Shown here one piece after another: positions 7,210-15,140 of a DNA stretch of 23,748 nt. The position numbers were made by a program, and so were the translations under genes. Location of the stretch: the NCBI GenBank assembly GCA_045545665.1, contig JAZQBL010000050.1, positions 1 to 23,748 of the forward strand. Reading direction: 5' to 3'. The DNA comes from RGIG7213 sp045545665 (GTDB taxonomy: Bacteria > Bacillota > Clostridia > Oscillospirales > CAG-272). Within the stretch, counting starts at the first letter, position 1; the number at the start of each line of letters is the position of its first letter. The notes beneath the pieces were generated by a model that was given only the letters and a program-made list of their open reading frames with translations, was not told the DNA's origin and did not search any database.

Positions 7210-8181
7210 ATGGCAAAAAACAAACCCTGGCAGCTGCCAAACATCTTTGATACACAGCGTGTCGGAAAAGGTGTCAAAAAAAGCGAGGTCAAGGATCCGT
7301 CGTTTAAAAACTTTTTTAAGTATTTCGGCAGATCTTTCACAAAGCTTTTGAACGTAAACCTTATGTTCACTCTTTTGTGCTTACCGATATTTTCACTTTT
7401 CTTCGCAATAGCAGGATTTACAAACGTCGCATCCCCTGCCGCATCGAGTACACTGTTCGGTCCTGTAAGAGCAGCTATCATAAGCGGAAACGTAAATCCC
7501 GTTACCATGTCGCTTTACGGTGCATACGGTATACAGACCTCTCAAAGCGTACGTCTTACAGCCGCAACGATAGTTTTTTATGCAATAGCGGCTCTTGTCA
7601 TCTTCACATGGGGATATGCAAACACGGGTATGTTTTACGTTATAAGAAACATACAGAAGGGTGAGCCTGTATTTATGTTCGCCGATTTCAAGCAAACGAT
7701 AAAGCAAAACAAATTTCAGGCACTCATTCTCGGTATAGTCGACCTTATAATAATTGCAGTTACGATATACGACTTGCAATTCTTTGCAATAAACGCTTCC
7801 CTCTCATCAATGTACAGCGTTATGTTCTGGATATGCGTATTTATCGCTCTTTCTTATCTTATAATGAGAGTATACATTTATCTGATGCTTGCAACATTCG
7901 ACCTTTCAATATTCAAAATGTTTAAAAACGGACTTATATTTGCATTCATCGGACTTAAACGAAACGTACCTGCAATTATCGGAATGATAGTCGTTATTTT
8001 CCTCAACATCATTTTACTGATAGCATTTATGCCGATCGGTATAATACTTCCCTTTATACTTACGTTTGCGATATGTGCATACATAGGCGTTTATGCGGCA
8101 TATCCGAAGATAAAGGAAATAATGATAGATCCTTATTATGATGAAAACGGTGAAGTTTTCGAAGATACGGAAGGTGAATAA
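7210..8181 (+). CDS. DUF624/YesL-like membrane protein
   Basis: This is a 323-aa membrane protein. FKYFGRSFTKLLNVNLMFTL, with LCLPIFSLFF just after, resembles the start of DUF624 (YesL) proteins. Further helices fall near 115-145, 170-193, 203-230 and 254-298, and the C-terminal tail is acidic (ENGEVFEDTEGE). YesL proteins are often near carbohydrate transport or glycoside hydrolase genes, but their function is unknown, and no such genes lie here. The ATG is preferred over an upstream GTG because AAAGGA lies 8 nt before it. It is the last gene of the proC run and is followed by a strong terminator. Confidence 0.8.
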   Translation: MAKNKPWQLPNIFDTQRVGKGVKKSEVKDPSFKNFFKYFGRSFTKLLNVNLMFTLLCLPIFSLFFAIAGFTNVASPAASSTLFGPVRAAIISGNVNPVTMSLYGAYGIQTSQSVRLTAATIVFYAIAALVIFTWGYANTGMFYVIRNIQKGEPVFMFADFKQTIKQNKFQALILGIVDLIIIAVTIYDLQFFAINASLSSMYSVMFWICVFIALSYLIMRVYIYLMLATFDLSIFKMFKNGLIFAFIGLKRNVPAIIGMIVVIFLNIILLIAFMPIGIILPFILTFAICAYIGVYAAYPKIKEIMIDPYYDENGEVFEDTEGE

Positions 8182-8188
8182 AATAATT

Positions 8189-8220
8189 ACTGCGGTCGAA
8201 TATCGGCCGCAGTTTTTTAT
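8189..8220 (+). terminator. Terminator of the proC run
   Basis: An 11-bp stem (8189-8199 with 8203-8213, one T-G pair) and a 3-nt loop are followed by TTTTT. It lies between convergent genes. The minus strand also has a T-rich 3' side, so it may act in both directions, and its T tract overlaps the end of the 8217-8894 gene. Confidence 0.85.
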
Positions 8221-8894
8221 TTACCGATGAGTTCTGAAACAGTTACGAACTCATATCCCGATTTTAAGAGCTTCGGTATTATTTTTTCAAGTGCTTCGGG
8301 AGTCGGTGTGTCGGGGCAGACAAAATCGTGAAACAAAATAATGTCGCCGCCTTTTACGTTGTCTATTATTCCGCATACGATCTTATCTGCAGGGGTATGC
8401 GCCCAATCTCTTGTATCCTGCGACCACAAAATAATGTCGCACCCCATTTCCGACGATGCTTTGATCACCAAGTCGGAATATGCACCTCCCGGCGGGCGCA
8501 AAAGCTTAGGCTTTTTTTTCGTTATTTTTTGTATTGCCCTTTCACCTTTTATAAGCTCTTGTCTTATTTCTTTTTCGTCAAGCTCTCTTAAATTCAAGTG
8601 GCTGTACGTATGATTCCCGATCTCGTGTCCCTCATCGCTTATTCTCTTTACTTTTTGAGGATATTTTTCGGCATTCACACCTATGACGAAGAAAGTTGCT
8701 TTAACTCCATATTTCTTCAAAATATCGAGTATCTGCTCTGTATACTTATAATGCGGACCGTCATCAAACGTCAATGCTATTTTTTTCTCATCCGTACACA
8801 CGTGTCTGTATACACCCGTTTTCTCGCAGGAAAAAACAGATACCGTAAACAGCAGCGAAACAGCTGTAAAAAAGCATAATATTCTCAATGACAT
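8217..8894 (-). CDS. NodB-type polysaccharide deacetylase, secreted
   Basis: This is a metal-dependent carbohydrate N-deacetylase (225 aa) of family CE4. The hydrophobic N-terminus (about 1-22) looks like a signal peptide or anchor. The complete catalytic set is visible: LTFDDGP with D44 and D45, HTYSH with H95 and H99, RPPGG with R133, and ILFHD with H189. The likely substrate is peptidoglycan N-acetyl sugars. Its start overlaps the end of pdaA by 10 nt, so the two are probably translationally coupled and may act together on the spore or cell wall. It could be a PdaB- or PgdA-like protein; the exact subfamily cannot be settled by eye. Confidence 0.92.
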   Translation of the reverse strand: MSLRILCFFTAVSLLFTVSVFSCEKTGVYRHVCTDEKKIALTFDDGPHYKYTEQILDILKKYGVKATFFVIGVNAEKYPQKVKRISDEGHEIGNHTYSHLNLRELDEKEIRQELIKGERAIQKITKKKPKLLRPPGGAYSDLVIKASSEMGCDIILWSQDTRDWAHTPADKIVCGIIDNVKGGDIILFHDFVCPDTPTPEALEKIIPKLLKSGYEFVTVSELIGK

Positions 8895-9649
8895 AATTCA
8901 TCAAGAGTTCCGAAACGGTAACCGTCGTTTTCCCATTTCGTCATAACTTCATCAAGTATATCGGCGTTTGTCTTCGACGTCGGATGAAGCAGTACCACCA
9001 TTCCGTTATGCGTATTGTCGTATATCAGCTTTTTGGCATTTTCGCAGTCGGGTTGCTTGTTGTTGTCCCAATCGGCGTAAGCAAAGCTCCAAAAGACCGT
9101 TTTATATCCAAGCTCGTTTGCAAACTGCATATTTTCAACGCTGAATTTTCCTTCGGGCGGACGGTAATACATCGCCATTGTCTTTCCCGTCATTTCGTTA
9201 TAATATGATGACAGCTCGTTAAGCTCTTTTTCGAATTCCGTCTTATCCTTTATCTTCGTCATATCTTTATGATGCGCTGTGTGATTGCAGACAAGATGTC
9301 CCTCGTTTGCCATTCTCTGAACGAGGTCCGTATTCCTTCTTATCAAATTATCAAGCACAAAAAATGCACCTGTTGCGTTATGCTTTTTCAGTGTATCGAG
9401 TATACGTTCCACGTTGCCGTTTTCATATCCTGCATCAAAGGTAAGATATATCACCTTTTCATCAGGATCGCCTGCATAATATCCGCCGTATTCTTTAATA
9501 AAGCCAAAGCTTGATTCAAGGCTCGGCGTCATATGCTGTGAATTTCTTTTGCAATAATAGTTAAACGTTTCACCGTTACCCGCACCGTTTACAAAAACGC
9601 TTCCAAAAATAAAAAACGCCGTCACGGCGGCAAAAAATCTATATTTCAT
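8885..9649 (-). CDS. pdaA: Delta-lactam-biosynthetic de-N-acetylase, spore cortex
   Basis: PdaA removes the acetyl group from muramic acid so that muramic delta-lactam can form in the spore cortex. The protein (254 aa) has a signal peptide (about 1-23), then the PdaA version of the NodB fold. Motif 1 is LTFDAGYENG with D72, where classical enzymes have DDGP. CNHTAHH carries H123 and H127, YYRPPEGKFS carries R163, and LLHPTSK carries H222. The length and YENG signature fit PdaA well, and this is the best evidence that the organism forms spores. AAAGGATG is the ribosome binding site. No clear sigma-G or sigma-F promoter could be picked out in the 70-nt gap upstream. Confidence 0.92.
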   Translation of the reverse strand: MKYRFFAAVTAFFIFGSVFVNGAGNGETFNYYCKRNSQHMTPSLESSFGFIKEYGGYYAGDPDEKVIYLTFDAGYENGNVERILDTLKKHNATGAFFVLDNLIRRNTDLVQRMANEGHLVCNHTAHHKDMTKIKDKTEFEKELNELSSYYNEMTGKTMAMYYRPPEGKFSVENMQFANELGYKTVFWSFAYADWDNNKQPDCENAKKLIYDNTHNGMVVLLHPTSKTNADILDEVMTKWENDGYRFGTLDELCH

Positions 9650-9676
9650 GATCAGATCATCCTTTCAAAAAAACTG

Positions 9677-9705
9677 TCCGCAGGATTATTTTTTCTTCCT
9701 GCGGA
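9677..9705 (-). terminator. Terminator of the GrpB-PPase-NUDIX gene
   Basis: A perfect 9-bp stem TCCGCAGGA / TCCTGCGGA with an 11-nt loop is followed on the minus strand by CAGTTTTTTT. It lies 17 nt past the stop codon and 27 nt before pdaA. Confidence 0.8.
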
Positions 9706-9722
9706 TAAAATATACTTACTTT

Positions 9723-10994
9723 TCAGTTTTTTTGTTTTTTCGACAGATCGCAGATAAATCTCTCCGCATCCGCAAGTATCCGTTTATAATTCGGATTCCA
9801 CAAAACGCGGCACGCTTCATCGTATTTCAACCATCTGTATTCAGACATTACGCTTTCAAAAACGACGTTGGGATCGCTTGATTCAGCCAAAAACAGAACG
9901 ACTGTTTTTCGGCACGGCGCGGCAAGTCGGTACGTCACGGACTGTCTGAAATTTTTATGAGGCTTAAGTCTTTGTCCCGTTTCCTCAAAAACTTCTCTTT
10001 TTGCGGTTTGAAGTTCCGTTTCGCACATTTCCATATGACCTTTGGGAAAGCTCCACGTGCCCGACCTCTTCTGGAACAAGAGAAGATACTGTATACCGTC
10101 CTGTGTTTTTCTGTAAACTATCATTCCCGCAGACTTTTGGTACAGCGCATCAACAGTTATATCGTAAAATTTTTCACGGAAATGTACAGCTTCCTCTATC
10201 CTTGCCTGGTTTATGTAAACGCCGGCAGGAGCTAAAACCAATCGTTCTCCGCAGTCGCCGCCTCTGTGTATTATGCCGATAACAGTTCCCGTAAAAGAAG
10301 ATACCGGTGTTTTAACGCCGAGAACATATGCGCGCATCGGTTCGCCGTCGGCGCCCGGTTGACCGTCTGCAACGCCGTAATTTATCGGATACATAATATT
10401 TTTACGTATGGGATGTTTAGTACCGACAGGGCGCGTAACGTTCACGGTAACTGTCTTTCCGAGATAATTCTTAGCACTTATTTTACGTGTAATACTTCGT
10501 GTAAAATCCGCTTTAAACGCATTGTACATATCAAGATTATGCGGATATTTTTCAAGTGCTTCACGTTTGAGTGCTATATATTCCTCACGGAAATCCGTAT
10601 GATATGATATATATCTTCTGAAATTAATAAAGCCCTGCCATCTTTCATCCATATGCTCAACGAAGTGGATATTGTGCGTAACTATTCCGTTTTCGATATC
10701 GCCTCTGCAAAAAAATATTCTCCGTGCGTTATCCTTGCCGGGAACGTGATATACACCTATTCCGGCAAGCTCGGGAATAAATTTATTGACGTCCTCAAGA
10801 AAACGGACACCGACAGCTATATCTATGACGGGTACGCATATCATACCGGGAATAGCAGTCGAGCCTACGTGCTGGATATCAACTGCAAACGTACCGAGTA
10901 CGTTTTTCAACTCAACGATAGTATCGGCAGCTATTTGCTTCCACGCAGGGTCATATTCGCAAAGTACGACCTTATCTTTCTTAACTCCGAGCAT
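9723..10994 (-). CDS. GrpB / pyrophosphatase-like / NUDIX fusion protein
   Basis: Three domains are visible in 423 aa. Residues about 5-170 are a GrpB-family nucleotidyltransferase-like domain with HVGSTAIPG (42-50) and PVIDIAVGV (55-63); the lysine usual before PIID is V54. Residues about 178-285 look like a small inorganic-pyrophosphatase-like domain, with TVTVNVTRPVGTKHP, YPINYG and AYVLGV. Residues about 287-415 are a NUDIX hydrolase with a complete box from G319 to L343 (G-x5-E-x7-REVFEETG). The ATG is chosen because AGGGGGG lies 5 nt upstream and the promoter at 11026-11054 sits inside the longer open frame. Combined roles in nucleotide transfer and in hydrolysis of nucleotide or pyrophosphate products are an inference. 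No substrate can be named. Confidence 0.9.
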   Translation of the reverse strand: MLGVKKDKVVLCEYDPAWKQIAADTIVELKNVLGTFAVDIQHVGSTAIPGMICVPVIDIAVGVRFLEDVNKFIPELAGIGVYHVPGKDNARRIFFCRGDIENGIVTHNIHFVEHMDERWQGFINFRRYISYHTDFREEYIALKREALEKYPHNLDMYNAFKADFTRSITRKISAKNYLGKTVTVNVTRPVGTKHPIRKNIMYPINYGVADGQPGADGEPMRAYVLGVKTPVSSFTGTVIGIIHRGGDCGERLVLAPAGVYINQARIEEAVHFREKFYDITVDALYQKSAGMIVYRKTQDGIQYLLLFQKRSGTWSFPKGHMEMCETELQTAKREVFEETGQRLKPHKNFRQSVTYRLAAPCRKTVVLFLAESSDPNVVFESVMSEYRWLKYDEACRVLWNPNYKRILADAERFICDLSKKQKN

Positions 10995-11025
10995 CAAATC
11001 CCCCCTGATCGCAACATATTGATTT

Positions 11026-11054
11026 ATTATACCACAGAACACATATTTTGTCAA
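11026..11054 (-). promoter_or_regulatory. Promoter of the GrpB-PPase-NUDIX gene
   Basis: A full consensus is present on the minus strand: TTGACA (11049-11054), a 17-nt spacer, and TATAAT (11026-11031) preceded by TGG. It would give a leader of about 25 nt. Confidence 0.9.
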
Positions 11055-11157
11055 TCGTCCGGAAACGGCATCAGCTGATTTTTTCGTCTTTTTATACATA
11101 TTCACCATTCACTTTTTGTCGATATTCACCAAATATTTATTTTTATATGTTTTCACC

Positions 11158-11186
11158 TTGACAAATTGCATAAAAATAATTAGAAT
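11158..11186 (+). promoter_or_regulatory. Promoter of the dockerin peptidase-like gene
   Basis: TTGACA (11158-11163), a 17-nt spacer and TAGAAT (11181-11186) lie about 95 nt before the ATG. Just upstream, TTCACC occurs at 11101, 11125 and 11152, the first two within a direct repeat ATATTCACCA. The rest of the 286-nt gap holds only these two promoters. Confidence 0.75.
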
Positions 11187-11280
11187 ATATAGGGGGTAGT
11201 ATATATTTAATTTATATTAAAAGTACTGCCTTCGTTGAAATTGTGTTTTGACACATATCACTCAAAGAAAGGAAAATATT

Positions 11281-12282
11281 ATGAAAAAGACCAACAGGTG
11301 GGTAAAAATAATTTGCCTATGCATTGCCTCAATGTTCGTCGTAACCGCCATACTCGGTGCAGGTATACTTTCTTCAAGTGCCGCATCGGTTACGACGTGT
11401 GACGTAAACTTCGACGGTATCGTAAACGGAAAGGACTTCGTAAGAGTTCTCAAATACATAAAGGATCCTTCGCGTTTTCCGTACGATGCATCCGTTGACA
11501 TAAATCTTGACGGAGTAATATCGAGAAAGGATATAGTGGCTATGCGTCCTTTTTTGGGTGAAACTTATGATATAAGTCAACTTCAATACGTCGTGTGCGA
11601 CCCTTACTTCAGATGTTCGGCATCAGAGTTCGGCGGTAAGTACGGTACGTACACAACGCTTGACTCTGCTAAAGCAGCAGCTGAAAGTAAGCTCCATTTA
11701 GGTTACGTTGTATACGATACTCTCGGAAAGTTCGTTTATACTCCCACGGATTCCCTTCTGGCCTCGAAAATACTTTGGAATGCAAAGCTGATATCCGACT
11801 TTGCGGCTAATAACGGCTTTACATATTGGAACGCAACATACAATCCCGGTTACAACTGGCAGAATCTCGACATTAACAATCCCAAAGCAAGCACCGAAAG
11901 AGTATCAAGCTGTGACAGACTTGTTGACTGGACGCTTTGGAGATGCGGATATACAGAATCGCAAGGTAACACAGTCTCAAACGGTCTGTTTGTTTACCAG
12001 CAGATGGCATGGCTCGAAAGCCTCGGATTCACAAAGATAACAGATCGTACAGCTCTTCATCCCGGTGATATCGTATTCGTTAAGGAAGACCCGACACGTC
12101 CCGGAAATCCTCCCGGTCACGTATTTATTTGTGCAAGCTACAGACTTAACAGCAGCGACTATTACTACAGATACGACCACGGAAGCACCGGACGTATTCA
12201 GACTGCTTCAACACCGTTCTACGAGCCGATCCCTGCTGACAATCCTAAATTCTACTACGCATACAGACCCCCGATAAGCTAA
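11281..12282 (+). CDS. Secreted dockerin protein with a Cys/His peptidase- or amidase-like domain
   Basis: This is a 333-aa exported protein. The signal peptide spans about 1-35. Residues 40-93 are a type I dockerin with two calcium-binding loops (D41-N43-D45 and D73-N75-D77) and the second halves GIVNGKDF and GVISRKDI. Residues about 103-153 contain a YGTYTTLDSAKAAAE / GYVVYDTLGKFVY unit, like modules in clostridial lysins. Residues about 160-333 resemble an NlpC/P60- or CHAP-type fold, with C211 in SSCDRLVDW and H280 in PPGHVFICAS as likely catalytic residues. It probably cuts cell-wall peptides and docks to a cohesin. The start follows GAAAGGAAAA, and in-frame upstream codons lack a site. 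The domain family call is moderate; secretion and the dockerin are secure. Confidence 0.88.
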   Translation: MKKTNRWVKIICLCIASMFVVTAILGAGILSSSAASVTTCDVNFDGIVNGKDFVRVLKYIKDPSRFPYDASVDINLDGVISRKDIVAMRPFLGETYDISQLQYVVCDPYFRCSASEFGGKYGTYTTLDSAKAAAESKLHLGYVVYDTLGKFVYTPTDSLLASKILWNAKLISDFAANNGFTYWNATYNPGYNWQNLDINNPKASTERVSSCDRLVDWTLWRCGYTESQGNTVSNGLFVYQQMAWLESLGFTKITDRTALHPGDIVFVKEDPTRPGNPPGHVFICASYRLNSSDYYYRYDHGSTGRIQTASTPFYEPIPADNPKFYYAYRPPIS

Positions 12283-12289
12283 TTTATCT

Positions 12290-12315
12290 CTCCCATATCC
12301 CGACGGATATGGGAG
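12290..12315 (+). terminator. Terminator of the dockerin peptidase-like gene
   Basis: A perfect 11-bp stem CTCCCATATCC / GGATATGGGAG with loop CGAC is followed by AATTTTATT. Confidence 0.8.
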
Positions 12316-12370
12316 AATTTTATTAAAGATAAAATACCGGTTTAAGCCGAATATAATCTTTACAAAACAA

Positions 12371-12402
12371 AAAGGCAGACTCAAAATTTTGAATCTGTCT
12401 TT
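12371..12402 (-). terminator. Probable terminator of the NAGPA-dockerin gene
   Basis: A nearly palindromic 16-bp stem (12371-12386 with 12387-12402, two imperfect positions) is followed on the minus strand by TTGTTTTG. It also has T residues on the plus side and could stop both convergent transcripts. Confidence 0.6.
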
Positions 12403-12413
12403 TATTACACAAC

Positions 12414-12441
12414 AAGACCGCTGCATCTCTGCAGCGGTCTT
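12414..12441 (-). terminator. Perfect 12-bp hairpin after the NAGPA-dockerin gene
   Basis: AAGACCGCTGCA pairs with TGCAGCGGTCTT around a TCTC loop. On the minus strand it comes 6 nt after the stop codon and has only a weak T tract (TTGTTGTG). On the plus strand it is followed by GATTATTTATTTTATT. It probably works with the neighbouring hairpin in termination or 3'-end protection. Confidence 0.55.
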
Positions 12442-12447
12442 GATTAT

Positions 12448-14853
12448 TTATTTTATTACGATTTCTGCTACTGCTTTTACATCAGCTGCTGAAAGTGTTC
12501 CGTTACGGTCTACGTCAATCGCTTTGAAGTATCCCGACGTTGAAGAGCCATCAAGCGCCTTTCTTGCACGAAGCAGGTCAATTCCGTTTACGATACCGTC
12601 GCCGTTATAGTCGCCTGTTACGATAACTGTTGCAGTGCACGTTACAACACCGTTAACGATCTTCTTTATCGTGTAACCCGATGCAGGTGCGCCGGTTACT
12701 TCGTTACCGTTACGGTCGTATATCTTAACCGTATCTTCAAACTGTGATGTTATATCTGCCGCTGTCGTTCCTTTTTCAACGCCAAGCAAGAACCATTCCG
12801 AAGCCGACGTATCGACGTCGTACGTTGAATCTGATTTAAGAACAAACTGATTCTTTGTTTCATCTACCAATGTAGTAAGCGTAAATCTCTGCTCGTCAAC
12901 TGACATATATTCAGCGATTTCCATACTTGCGCCTGCTGCTGTCGAAGCATTTGCAACGCTGAGAACACAAGCGTGTGAGTCCATACAACGTATAGAATAC
13001 GTTCCGTCGAGATTATCGTACAAGAACCATTTTTGTGCACTTGAAGAAACCGAAACGGCTTTTAAAAGAATATCGGTTCCGCTCAAAGCAAGCGCTTTTC
13101 CGGTATCTTTATGTAAGATCTGATAACTGGTGTCATCGTTACGTTTAAACGTCCATACATCGGAATTATCCGAAGCATTTACCGTTACAGCGTTTGTACC
13201 CGAAACACCAACTGTAAGATTTGCTATCTCAAGATTTATTTTTGCATCAAATGTTTCGCCGAGGTCTTTTCCTCTGGCTGTGTAATAATATCCACCCTCA
13301 TAATCATATGCGATATATTCATCGATAGCGAGATATTTGTCATCGCCGTAAACATCAAGGTTATCGGGGTTATCATTAATATACGACGTTACGTCAAATA
13401 TCGGGCTTCCCTGTCTGCCTTCATTAATACCGGAGTTTATAAAATGGCGGAAAAGTCTTCCTTCATTATATCCTATGGCTGTTCTAAGATCCGCATAACG
13501 GTTATAGTAGTACTCGTAGTCAAATACAGACTTAGGGATATTAGTATCATAAACGAAAGCAATGGAGTTCCACGTGCTTCTCTGCGAACCGTCAGAATAA
13601 CAAGCTCTTTCAACATATGAACCACCGTCAAGCGTTACCATCGTAGTTGATCCGCCGCCGTCAAGCATAAAGCACGTTTTGTATCCAATATCCTGGCAGA
13701 ACTTATATATTTCATTATATTGAAGTCCTGTACGTACGCCGTTGGTATCAGCCGTTACCATAGCTATCATAACGCTGCCGTCGTCTTTAATACCTATAAC
13801 ATTCGTAGGATATTGATCCGTACTTGTAATTTCGGTATTACACTGTTCGCCGTCTTTAAGAAGCAAAAGCTGACCGCCTATCGCTTCTTCACAGTTACTC
13901 CATATAGCACTCGCTGATGTAAACGTGGGATCGGACATCGTAGTACTTATGTTTACCGTATCACCAATGGAAAAATTATTTTGCAAAGCAGAAAGTCTGT
14001 AACCTCTTGCTGTGAGAATAACTATATCGTCTGCGAACGCCTGTCTTGATGCAGAATTAGCGGGGTAAAGACCGATAACTGTACCGCTGACTGTTCCGTT
14101 GTTCATAAACTTGTTGCTTCCTGTTGTTCGTATTGCAACTTCATAAGCATCATCGGGAACGTAGTTGGAAACTGCAAGTCTGTTGTTGTAAACGTATATT
14201 GCGTTTGACGCAGGAGCTCTGTTTACGCCTTCAGCCGTAATAGATACCGACTTTGTAGTATTCATTATCGTAGTTTTGACTTCAGGTTTACCGACGACAA
14301 CTCTTTTATCTGTTGTAACGCCAAAGGTATAATAGTCGGCAACTTTTTCCTGCCAAGTCATCTGGCTGCACCAGATCTCACCGTCCATAAGTATCGGGCT
14401 GAATGAAACCTTGTAATCAGCCTTTGTAAATTTGCTTTCCAAATCATACCAAGTGCTGCTCATCCAGTCACCGTTAACAGCGGCAAGTATCTGCTTTCCG
14501 CCTTCAGAATAGTTGCTTACAACGTTTGTAAGCTTATCGGAATCCGATGTTGTCGTACCGTGATTAATTACTTCCATTGAAAGGCCGTCATTACTTCTGA
14601 GATCCGCTTCAAGAATATTGATATATCTGTTTGCACCGTATCCCGATGCGCCGCCTGATCCAAGGTGGACCCTTGTATAATCAAGTCCGGTATCCTTTCC
14701 CATTATCGTTATATCGGTAGTGGTATTATAATCTTGACCGACAAACGAATAGGCAGCTTTCGTCGTCTGCGTAAAAAGGTGGGAGAAAGCTCCGACCACG
14801 AGAACACCCGCCGTAAGAAGCGCTGTGCATCTTCCTAACATTTTTTTCTTCAT
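12448..14853 (-). CDS. Secreted NAGPA phosphodiester glycosidase with ricin-like and dockerin domains
   Basis: This is an 801-aa exported protein. The signal peptide is about 1-33. Residues about 60-435 are a phosphodiester glycosidase (NAGPA) domain, with the conserved MLDGGGSTTM at 396-405 and NGDW at 127-130. NAGPA proteins cleave N-acetylglucosamine-1-phosphodiester bonds in glycans. Residues about 444-520 hold two copies of a 38-residue FD-x-Y...HFINSGINEGR-type repeat. Residues about 555-660 look like a ricin-type beta-trefoil lectin with QKWFLYDNLDGTYSI. Residues 747-801 are a dockerin with loops at D748-D752 and D780-N784. ATG at 14853 is preferred over the GTG 4 codons upstream because of GAAAGTGAG spacing. 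It faces the other dockerin gene and has its own promoter. Confidence 0.9.
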   Translation of the reverse strand: MKKKMLGRCTALLTAGVLVVGAFSHLFTQTTKAAYSFVGQDYNTTTDITIMGKDTGLDYTRVHLGSGGASGYGANRYINILEADLRSNDGLSMEVINHGTTTSDSDKLTNVVSNYSEGGKQILAAVNGDWMSSTWYDLESKFTKADYKVSFSPILMDGEIWCSQMTWQEKVADYYTFGVTTDKRVVVGKPEVKTTIMNTTKSVSITAEGVNRAPASNAIYVYNNRLAVSNYVPDDAYEVAIRTTGSNKFMNNGTVSGTVIGLYPANSASRQAFADDIVILTARGYRLSALQNNFSIGDTVNISTTMSDPTFTSASAIWSNCEEAIGGQLLLLKDGEQCNTEITSTDQYPTNVIGIKDDGSVMIAMVTADTNGVRTGLQYNEIYKFCQDIGYKTCFMLDGGGSTTMVTLDGGSYVERACYSDGSQRSTWNSIAFVYDTNIPKSVFDYEYYYNRYADLRTAIGYNEGRLFRHFINSGINEGRQGSPIFDVTSYINDNPDNLDVYGDDKYLAIDEYIAYDYEGGYYYTARGKDLGETFDAKINLEIANLTVGVSGTNAVTVNASDNSDVWTFKRNDDTSYQILHKDTGKALALSGTDILLKAVSVSSSAQKWFLYDNLDGTYSIRCMDSHACVLSVANASTAAGASMEIAEYMSVDEQRFTLTTLVDETKNQFVLKSDSTYDVDTSASEWFLLGVEKGTTAADITSQFEDTVKIYDRNGNEVTGAPASGYTIKKIVNGVVTCTATVIVTGDYNGDGIVNGIDLLRARKALDGSSTSGYFKAIDVDRNGTLSAADVKAVAEIVIK

Positions 14854-14929
14854 AATTAAACTCACTTTCGTAAAATTTACAATTGATACTATGCGTTACA
14901 AAACGATGCAGTATAATTACACACGGTAT

Positions 14930-14958
14930 ATTTTACACCTTTTTTACCCGATTGTCAA
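14930..14958 (-). promoter_or_regulatory. Promoter of the NAGPA-dockerin gene
   Basis: On the minus strand TTGACA (14953-14958), a 17-nt spacer and TAAAAT (14930-14935) lie about 80 nt before the ATG. Confidence 0.8.
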
Positions 14959-15079
14959 GCGATTATAATACTTTTTTTGTTTATTTTGCACAATTAACGA
15001 ATAATTAAGAAAGTATGCACAAAAATAGACGCAGTGATTTGTGCAACTTTTACAAAGTAAAAATTCAAAATGTGCTGTG

Positions 15080-15108
15080 TTGAAAAATTCACCTTTTTGA
15101 CGTATAAT
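15080..15108 (+). promoter_or_regulatory. Promoter of the UshA-like gene
   Basis: TTGAAA (15080-15085), a 17-nt spacer and TATAAT (15103-15108) lie 32 nt before the start. Upstream, TGCACAA occurs at 14987 and 15016, and its complement TTGTGCA at 15039, which may be an operator. Confidence 0.8.
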
Positions 15109-15140
15109 AATACTGATGTAATTTGAAAGGAAAATGTAAT

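Noticed and set aside
10995..11108. Upstream extension of the GrpB fusion to 461 aa
   Set aside because: It contains the full promoter and has no ribosome binding site; the ATG at 10994 has AGGGGGG close by.
14961..14972. Plus-strand promoter from the TATAAT-like sequence near 14963
   Set aside because: There is no usable -35 at proper distance and no gene within reach; the 15080-15108 promoter explains the UshA-like gene.
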